A stretch of 64,000 nt of DNA from Mytilus edulis. Its lineage: Eukaryota > Mollusca > Bivalvia > Mytilida > Mytilidae. The translations under genes were made by a program, and so were the position numbers. Below are positions 59,401 through 64,000 of this stretch, piece after piece. Position 1 is the first letter of the stretch. Each line of letters starts with the position of its first letter. The stretch covers positions 22,555,750 to 22,619,749 of the forward strand of contig NC_092356.1 in the NCBI RefSeq assembly GCF_963676685.1. The letters are read 5' to 3'. Below the pieces are notes generated by a model. It saw nothing but the letters and a program-made list of their open reading frames with translations, made no database searches and was not told where the DNA came from.

Positions 59401-62135
59401 AAGGCTCCATGTTGAAGGTCGTACATTGACCGATAATGGTTTATAAATTGTTATTTGGATGGAGAGTTGTCTCATAGGCACTCACACCACATCTTCCTAT
59501 AGCTATGTATATATATATGTGCTTTAAAAATAAACACTTGTATAAGAGGGTCTAAAATACTAGACATGCTAGAGGCACATTCAAATTCGAAAGTGGATAA
59601 TAAACTGACAATGCCATGGCTTAAAAAGAAAAAAGACAAACAGACAAACAATAGTACACAAAACACAACATAGGAAACTATTAAGACTAAGCAACACGAA
59701 CCCCACCAAAAACCGATTGTATTGTATTATGCTTAAAATCAGGTAATAATGATTGTAGGGTATTATGCTTAAACTCTTGTAAAAATGATTGCAGGATATT
59801 ATACTTTAATTCTTGTACAAATTATTGTAGGGTATTATACTTAAACTGTTGTACAAATTATTGTAGGGTATTATGCTAAAACTCTTGCATAAATGATTGC
59901 AGGGTATTATGCTTAAAGTCCTGTATAAATGAATCTAGGGTATTATGCTTTAACACTTGTATAAATGAATCTAGGGTATTATGCTTTAACACTTGAATAA
60001 ATGAATCTAGGGTATTATGCTTTAACACTTGTATAAATGAATCTAGGGTATTATGCTTAAACTCTTGTATAGATGAATCTAGGGTATTATGCTTAAACCC
60101 TTGTATAAATGAATCTAGGGTATTATGCTTAAACCCTTGTATAAATGAATCTAGGGTATTATGCTTAAACCCTTGTATAAATGAATCTACGGTATTATGC
60201 TTAAACTCCTGTATAAATGAATTATAAATGATTTTGGGTATTATGCTTAAACTCTTGTACAAATAATTGTAGGGTACTTTTTAAACTGTTGTATACTTGA
60301 TTGTAGGGTATTATGCCTGGAGGAACAGAGAAAGGGGTAGCTGGTATATTGAAGCTCTTGTCCAAGTTTTTATGAAGTTTGCCAGAACAGAAGATGTCTG
60401 TACAATGTTAAATAGAGTATGTATGGTTAGAGATTGAATGAGAATAATTTATTTCCAATTAAAGGGCCCTATAAAGAGCTTTCATCACATTACATACAAA
60501 TACATTAGATTAGACATAAATTTAGAGACATATAGGAAAACGACACCGTTTAACACTATTAAAAATACTATAAAGGCCAGGACAGAACCAGATAATACAA
60601 TTAACATCTTTAAAATATACTATTTAAAATCATATACTATTCAACATATGTTTATTTGTGGCTAACTTGCATTTATTTTCTTCCCTTGATATTTTTATGC
60701 TCTATTTATAAGCATAATGTTTTTTGGTCTGTGCGTCCTTTTGACACTTCGATCGTCCATCCGTTCGTCCATTCCTCTGTCCCCCTTCAGGTTAAATTTT
60801 TTGGTTAAATTATTTGGTCTAGGTATTTTTTGATGAAGTTGAAGTCCAATCAAATTGAAACTTAGTACACATGTTCCCTATGATATGATCATTATAATTT
60901 CAATGCCACATTACATTTTTGACATAGTTTAAACGTTGCATTTGATAATCATGAGTAATTTTAATGTTTTGTCATTTAGTCTGCATCTCTCTGGTCTGTA
61001 CACTTTGACAGCCATTCTCAAAAGTATTTCTATAGGAGCTAATGTGGCATATATCGCTTGATTAGAACATGGAGGTATTATACTTCCATAATCTGTAGAT
61101 GTGTTGATAGAAGAGGAAATTAGTTCCTATTAACTTACATTAAGGGGTATTTTGACATCTGAGAAGTGAAGTTATTTAAAAAAACATAGAATGAATAAAG
61201 AAATTATAATTAAAAAAATCACTTAATAATTATTAAAAGGTATGCTTGTCACAACTTTGAAAATATTTTTTAGTACAAACAATGTATATAATGTCTATAT
61301 CTTGGCAATATTTTGCTAATTTGATAAAATACATGTAATAGTGGCATTGCCCCTGGACTTTTTAATCTGATTAATTGCTGTTTGTTTTTACAGCTGTTAA
61401 TTTTTATCTCTTTAATCCTTTTGTGTATACTAATTTAACAAAATGATTGTGTGCAGTGAATTTAAATTCAAAATGAACTCTCATAAAGATTTTTTTGTTT
61501 TTGTTTAACTGATGGTGATTTTTTTATTACTATTCAATTTATTTAGTTAAAGATCTTTCTTAAATTAAAAACATATGTATTTTTTCAAATCATAAGACTA
61601 TTCAGAAAAAAATTCTGTTGGTCAAATGAGTTATATAAAAACTTTAGAATAAATTACAGAAAGTATGTGATATCAATATTTGAAAAATTAATATAATTTT
61701 ACAATTTATATTATTAAACATAAATCCTTATCATTAACACCATAAAAGTAGATGATGTAATTGAAATGTAATTCAAAAGTAATTGAGCATTACATGCTTT
61801 TTTCAAGTAATTAAAAAAATGCTCAATTACACATTACATTCAATTACATGGAAAATTGTAATGCATTACACTTAATTACCATTACATTTTCAATTACCCC
61901 ATCCCTGATCAGGGTACAATGGACACATTCTTGTTTTTTATTAATAAAACTGCATTATTATTTATGTATGTTTCAGTATGTAATTACATGTTTTTTACAG
62001 GTGAATTCTGTTGTATCAAGGAAAATATCAAGATGTCCACAGATAGAAATGGACCAAATGTCTCAAATGTCAGAGTATAAAAGTACACTTAGGATGCCAC
62101 ATTTCTTCTTCTTCCCTGGTATTGGTAGTGGATAG
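46339..62135 (+). CDS. Gene C: CARD-containing initiator caspase
   Basis: Nine coding exons (46339-46473, 48301-48946, 49991-50041, 50959-51215, 52530-52706, 56561-56780, 59211-59321, 60307-60416, 62001-62135) join in phase at GT-AG borders into 613 residues. A CARD occupies about 1-90, beginning MESKHKELLIRNRVELVENL, close in pattern to caspase-2. A long, serine- and asparagine-rich linker of about 250 residues follows. The peptidase domain starts near 356, with RGTNID (S1 pocket), SHGEEG (His450) and QACRGG (Cys493). The p10 part has YYAWRNRERGSWYIEAL. A likely inter-subunit cleavage point is EHDG, in exon 7. It should be activated by CARD-mediated clustering and drive apoptosis or inflammatory signalling. 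It is longer than typical caspase-2 or -9 because of the linker. Caspase-2-like versus -9-like is not settled. Confidence 0.93.
47540..47583 (-). ncRNA. Hammerhead-like segment, second type
   Basis: Minus strand reads CTGATGA, a hairpin CCTGC-CTT-GCAGG, then GAAA, ACATGT and A. Core words are present and stem III is minimal, but the base of stem II is mismatched and stem I is nearly absent because of an adjoining poly-A (plus-strand poly-T). It is probably a decayed relative of a different retrozyme. Confidence 0.4.
48000..48150 (-). repeat. Dispersed repeat M1, diverged
   Basis: GAAAATGAAAATGGGAAATC, GGGTCTTCAACACAGCAACA and CCGGCTGGCCCGCCAAACAA follow M1 order. Confidence 0.65.
48301..48946 (+). 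CDS. Caspase exon 2: CARD end and long linker
   Basis: Acceptor tttcag/CAT. Begins HNRSPDQQAEELLNLLPTRG and completes the CARD with AFCDSLKEDLQEHVVDLYL, then about 170 residues of polar, low-complexity linker. Ends GTTG/gtaatt, phase 1. Confidence 0.9.
49991..50041 (+). CDS. Caspase exon 3: 17-codon micro-exon
   Basis: Acceptor cttttag/AT, donor TCAG/gtaagg. Both ends are phase 1 and it encodes DAMTKNGKEYPDNMEQS. Being 51 bp with equal phases, it could be skipped without frame loss. Confidence 0.8.
50959..51215 (+). CDS. Caspase exon 4: linker and start of peptidase domain
   Basis: Acceptor cattcag/CG. Reads KRPRLAEDEIITIPVFED and ends RQFYIEHYKK at AAG/gtaatt, phase 0. A basic KRPR stretch at its start could act in nuclear import (inference). 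Confidence 0.88.
51285..51420. repeat. M8 MITE, decayed
   Basis: TTTGGTTGATTATATATGGA, CAGTGGGCACCCACTTATG and TTCTGGATCTGCCACTG align with the intact M8 copy at 57474-57627. Confidence 0.6.
51638..51905 (+). repeat. Dispersed repeat M4
   Basis: GAGGGACGAAAGATACCAAA to GCACCCGTCGTGTTGCTTAT, in caspase intron 4; near-identical to 33517-33800. Confidence 0.88.
51985..52215 (+). repeat. Dispersed repeat M2
   Basis: AAGAAGATGTGGTATGATTG, GGTCAACATACAGCTTTCAA and GAACGAAAAACAAATAGGTT; in caspase intron 4. Confidence 0.8.
52530..52706 (+). CDS. Caspase exon 5: p20 N-terminal part
   Basis: Acceptor ttttttgcag/TCC. Reads SYSMIRIPRGKALIVNVNEV, RRGTNIDRDNLYHLFSQL, FDVTIYNDSDGLTAK; donor AAG/gtatgt, phase 0. 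The arginine before GTNID is the conserved S1-pocket residue. Confidence 0.93.
53404..53462 (+). repeat. (GTC)n trinucleotide repeat
   Basis: About 18 GTC units with one or two GGC interruptions at the left. It opens poly-valine and poly-threonine frames on opposite strands, which are not genes. Confidence 0.95.
53481..54090 (+). repeat. Tandem array, unit about 160 bp, four copies
   Basis: GTTTTCGCAC recurs at 53481, 53640, 53801 and 53962, each followed by ATAACTTTAGT-like sequence and GGAATTAGGGGCCAAAAA-like sequence. The last unit is shortened. Confidence 0.9.
54091..54640 (+). repeat. Tandem array, alternating units of about 125-142 bp
   Basis: GGGTCCAAAATTAAACTT-like starts recur at 54091, 54233, 54359, 54493 and, decayed, 54618. 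Alternate units resemble each other more closely, suggesting a dimer of about 265 bp. It is followed (54640-54850) by several TTGCACAATATTGTGCAA-like palindromes. Confidence 0.8.
56005..56203. mobile_element. Short MITE with about 40-bp inverted ends
   Basis: AGGGCTATTCCAGAAAAAAA at the left is mirrored by TTTTTTTCTGGAATAGCCCT at the right, and GGATTGGAAGGCA by TGCCTTCCAACCCC. Length about 200 bp, in caspase intron 5. Confidence 0.82.
56348..56527 (+). repeat. Dispersed repeat M1, short
   Basis: TGGCGTTCATTATCACTGAA, GAAGGACGCCTCCGGGTGCG to CCATTTCCATTCTCAATTTT. It ends 33 bp before the acceptor of caspase exon 6. Confidence 0.88.
56561..56780 (+). CDS. Caspase exon 6: catalytic His and Cys
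   Basis: Acceptor attctgacag/GAA. Carries ACVVCILSHGEEGYIFGTDG and PKIFIIQACRGG. Ends GGGGAG/gtaagc, phase 1. Confidence 0.95.
56781..57149 (+). other. Start of caspase intron 6, no feature
   Basis: AT-rich, nothing recognised. Confidence 0.45.
57150..57415 (+). repeat. Dispersed repeat M6
   Basis: GGGCATTATGTTTTCTGGTC, GTCCATCCGTCCTTCGATCC and CACATGTTCCCTATGATATG are shared with 60690-60930 in intron 8. Confidence 0.8.
57474..57627. mobile_element. M8 MITE
   Basis: GGCGGATCCAG at the left (57477) is mirrored by CTGGATCCGCC (57614-57624). Poly-G and poly-C blocks lie just inside. A decayed copy lies at 51285. Confidence 0.8.
57790..58495 (+). repeat. 30-bp minisatellite in caspase intron 6
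   Basis: About 23 degenerate units on the pattern TGTCACCTAGACTTTTCCTT then A-rich TACTAAAAAA. Unit length varies by 1-3 bp through the A run. Confidence 0.88.
58496..59210 (+). other. Rest of caspase intron 6
   Basis: Contains only an M2 head fragment (58935-58980, AAGAAGATGTGGTGTGAGTG). Otherwise AT-rich. Confidence 0.5.
59211..59321 (+). CDS. Caspase exon 7: inter-subunit loop
   Basis: Acceptor attttcag/GA. Reads ALDSGVMYGDEHDGAPCK, which contains the likely cleavage aspartate, and MSDMLICFPTQT. Ends ACAG/gtaatg, phase 1. Confidence 0.92.
59345..59510 (-). repeat. M2 fragment
   Basis: ATGTTGAAGGTCGTACATTG and GGAGAGTTGTCTCATAGGCA, the reverse complement of the M2 head. Confidence 0.65.
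59555..59715 (+). repeat. M4 partial copy
   Basis: AACTGACAATGCCATGGCTT, CAAACAATAGTACACAAAAC and CACGAACCCCACCAAAAACC. Confidence 0.75.
59718..60306 (+). repeat. 36-bp minisatellite ending in the exon 8 splice acceptor
   Basis: About 16 units; consensus GGTATTATGCTTAAACYCTTG then TATAAATGAATCTA. Central units are exactly 36 bp apart (60043, 60079, 60115, 60151). The last unit supplies TAG/GGTATTATGC, the real acceptor and first ten bases of caspase exon 8. The minus strand is open across most of the array (12-residue repeats) but is not a gene. Confidence 0.92.
60307..60416 (+). CDS. Caspase exon 8: p10 substrate-binding segment
   Basis: Acceptor gattgtag/GGTATTATGC. Reads YYAWRNRERGSWYIEALVQV and ends AATAGA/gtatgt, phase 0. 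Its first ten bases are the last copy of the 36-bp minisatellite unit to the left. Confidence 0.92.
60436..60640 (-). mobile_element. LINE 3' end fragment, antisense
   Basis: The reverse complement contains AGGGCCCTTTAATTGGAAAT, as at the 3' end of the LINE at 36.2-36.8 kb. The rest is too diverged to align by eye. Confidence 0.45.
60690..60930 (+). repeat. Dispersed repeat M6
   Basis: GCATAATGTTTTTTGGTCTG, GAAGTTGAAGTCCAATCAAA and CACATGTTCCCTATGATATG; second copy of the 57150 family. Confidence 0.78.
60931..62000 (+). other. Rest of caspase intron 8
   Basis: Mostly AT-rich. 61745-61905 is a dense run of ATTACATT and TAATTG words with local palindromes, a simple-sequence-derived region. 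Confidence 0.5.
62001..62135 (+). CDS. Caspase exon 9: p10 end and stop
   Basis: Acceptor ttttttacag/GTG. Reads VNSVVSRKI, then STLRMPHFFFFPGIGSG and TAG at 62133-62135. Confidence 0.92.
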   Translation: MNSVVSRKISRCPQIEMDQMSQMSEYKSTLRMPHFFFFPGIGSG

Positions 62136-63806
62136 AAAGAAAAGATTAGGTATTTATTTGTATTCATCATTCTGGAAAGTGCTATGGTGTAACAAGCATG
62201 ATGAAAGAACAGATATGTCTACATCACAGCTATTTATAAAAAGGAAGGAAGAAAGAATTGTTTAATGGTATCCTTAGAACATGTAAACAGAGTTCTCGAA
62301 AATTGGTGGTCTGAAGGTTTTCATGGGACCACCACTATTTTGGTATTATGCAATTGAAATAATAGTGGGGACTAGCAGATTTCTGCAAGAACTACCAGGA
62401 AAAGAAGGATTTCCAAAACTCTGCTTAGATTGTTTGAATTTTTTATTTTCGATAAAACAACATAAATTGCCTGTAATGTTGCCAGTGGGATTTCGTAGAA
62501 AATAGATTTTTTTGCAAATCATGGAAATCATAGTATTCAGTTATAAATACAATGAAACCTGTCTTATCAGAACTCCTGTATCATGACATGCAACAAGAAT
62601 ATATCACTTTTGTAAACTGAAATCCTTTCTGATGCAAATAATGTTTATTATGGTCAACAAGAAATCCAAAGACATATTTTTTAATCATTTAACTTGTGTA
62701 CACTTAATACCTGATACTCTAAATTTAGAAATTATTGCATGGTTTTTATTATTGCGAAAAATTGCAACAGAGTTGTAAAAGCAATATTTTAAACTCGCAT
62801 TAAAAAAATTTATATGAATTAAACAGGATTTTTCTCAAAATGGTAAAAATTAAAATTGCATTTAAGTGTTAAATGACAAAATCGCAAAAATAAATGAACA
62901 CAATAATTTCCACAGTTACAGTAGATGGGAATAAATACAATCTAACTAAAATTAAATCTCTCACTTGCTCATTTTTAATGCTTGGTCGCTGCGTGGGCCA
63001 AGCATTAAAAATGAGGGAGTGAGAGATTTAATTTTAATTAGATTGGAATAAATAAGACTGTTGAATGCATACATCAATAGAATATTGGTTATTTGTTAAA
63101 CTTATGAATCTGATCAAAGCGTCATTTTCTGTCTGTAAGGGTGCGTTTGACTGAAATGGGTGTTTTTTTTTGTACATTGTATCAATTGTTACTTGTAGAT
63201 ATTTTTATGGGTTTTTGAGGTTAATATTTTGAAGAAAATAGGTTGTTATTAGCTTGTTAATGTTTTATATTTTGTATTTGTTACAAAATTAATATACTTT
63301 ATGATATGAATCATAAGTTTTTCTAGATGAAAATGATAGACTTATTTTATAATTTAATTCTGATACTGACAGAAGAGGGAATTTTTGTCATATAGTTGAA
63401 CAATATTTATTAGAGTTTATAATTTTTTTCTAATAAAATATGTTTTCATTTTTATATTTACTGCTGAAATAACAGAATAAGGATAATGCTTTGAAATTTC
63501 TTCAATGTTCAAAATAAAAAGTTGAGTTTAAGAACAAGAATAAGTGTAGTATGTTGATCTTGCCAAAAATTATGAAATTAGCTATTGGCTAAAGTCTTCC
63601 AAAATTTTCTTAAGGGGTATTTTAGATAAAAAAAAATATCTTGGGATTCCAACTCCCATCAAATTTTGGAGTATCCCTAACAGAGCTGTACATCTGTGCT
63701 GTAATTTATTAAAATTAGTTGAAAACTGATCAAAACATTTTACTTAATGAATTTAACACTCCACACCCAGTAATAGTTCAGATTAATCTAATAGTGCATA
63801 ACGATA
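62136..63806 (+). other. Caspase 3' flank / probable 3' UTR
   Basis: AATAAA words occur near 62889, 62931, 63047 and 63432; I cannot tell which is the poly(A) signal. No further gene is visible. Confidence 0.45.
62930..63053. repeat. Foldback hairpin with about 56-bp arms
   Basis: Left arm 62930-62985 and right arm 62998-63053 are inverted with about five mismatches, both including TTAAATCTCTCAC or its complement. The 12-nt loop is TCGCTGCGTGGG. If the transcript reaches here it lies in the 3' UTR. Confidence 0.9.
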
Positions 63807-64000
63807 TTAAGGTGGTACCCAACACTTTCACTAAAATTAATTTTGCTCGTTCAATTTTCCTAAAATTTTGACAAAGTATTTACTTTGACCCTTTAACAAA
63901 AATATAAACATTTCAAAAATTTTGAACCAACCGTTTTGTCAGAAAAATTACACTGGTTATATAGCAGTTTGACAAACACCAATTTTGATCATTGAGAAGC
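63807..64000 (-). mobile_element. TIR element M7, short form, cut by window edge
   Basis: Begins TTAAGGTGGTACCCAACACT. 63807-63899 matches the right end of the 53177 element in reverse. 63912-64000 matches its left end in reverse, with the inner 2.36 kb absent. It is therefore the ancestral short type. Confidence 0.8.

Noticed and set aside
59876-60262. 128-residue minus-strand frame with 12-residue repeats (NTLDSFIQ)
   Set aside because: Produced by the 36-bp minisatellite on the strand opposite the caspase gene.

Overview
The window looks like nuclear DNA of a bivalve mollusc, most likely a marine mussel (Mytilidae). This is an inference from three things: AT-rich, intron-containing genes with GT-AG boundaries, gene families typical of bivalves (DZIP3-type HEPN proteins, CARD caspases), and a dense set of short dispersed repeats of bivalve type. 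There are no bacterial signals such as operons or ribosome binding sites.

Three host genes can be supported. Gene A (minus, about 4.5-6.7 kb) has an exon with a DZIP3-type HEPN region and a coiled-coil exon; it stops, in the window, where a Penelope-like retroelement (1-4.3 kb) is inserted. Gene B (minus, 23.2-31.4 kb) is assembled from four exons joined in compatible phases into about 1014 residues: HEPN, coiled coil, STAND-type P-loop NTPase, and about ten ankyrin repeats. This is the layout of an NLR-like immune sensor with a HEPN effector. Gene C (plus, 46.3-62.1 kb) is a CARD-containing initiator caspase of nine coding exons, about 613 residues, with SHGEEG and QACRG catalytic motifs. 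Genes B and C are divergently oriented, about 15 kb apart.

The rest is transposable-element and repeat territory. 0-4.3 kb: a recent Penelope-like element with an inverted truncated partner and 113-bp direct repeats. 5-23 kb: dispersed repeats, a 33-bp minisatellite, foldback elements and two retrozyme fragments whose hammerhead ribozyme cores look intact. 23-31 kb: gene B, with a 0.75-kb foldback in an intron. 32-46 kb: retrozyme tandem remnants, a LINE 3' end, two remnants of another reverse transcriptase, a cluster of tRNA-derived SINEs and small MITEs. 46-64 kb: the caspase gene, whose introns carry three tandem arrays, nested TIR elements and several dispersed families.

The points most worth following are: (1) a 36-bp minisatellite grown out of the 3' splice site of caspase exon 8, so that about ten copies of the acceptor plus first exon bases precede the real one; (2) hammerhead ribozymes with intact cores; (3) the paired HEPN genes with identical intron phases, one apparently interrupted by a Penelope-like element. 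Family labels M1-M8 are my own names for repeats recognised by comparing copies within this window.
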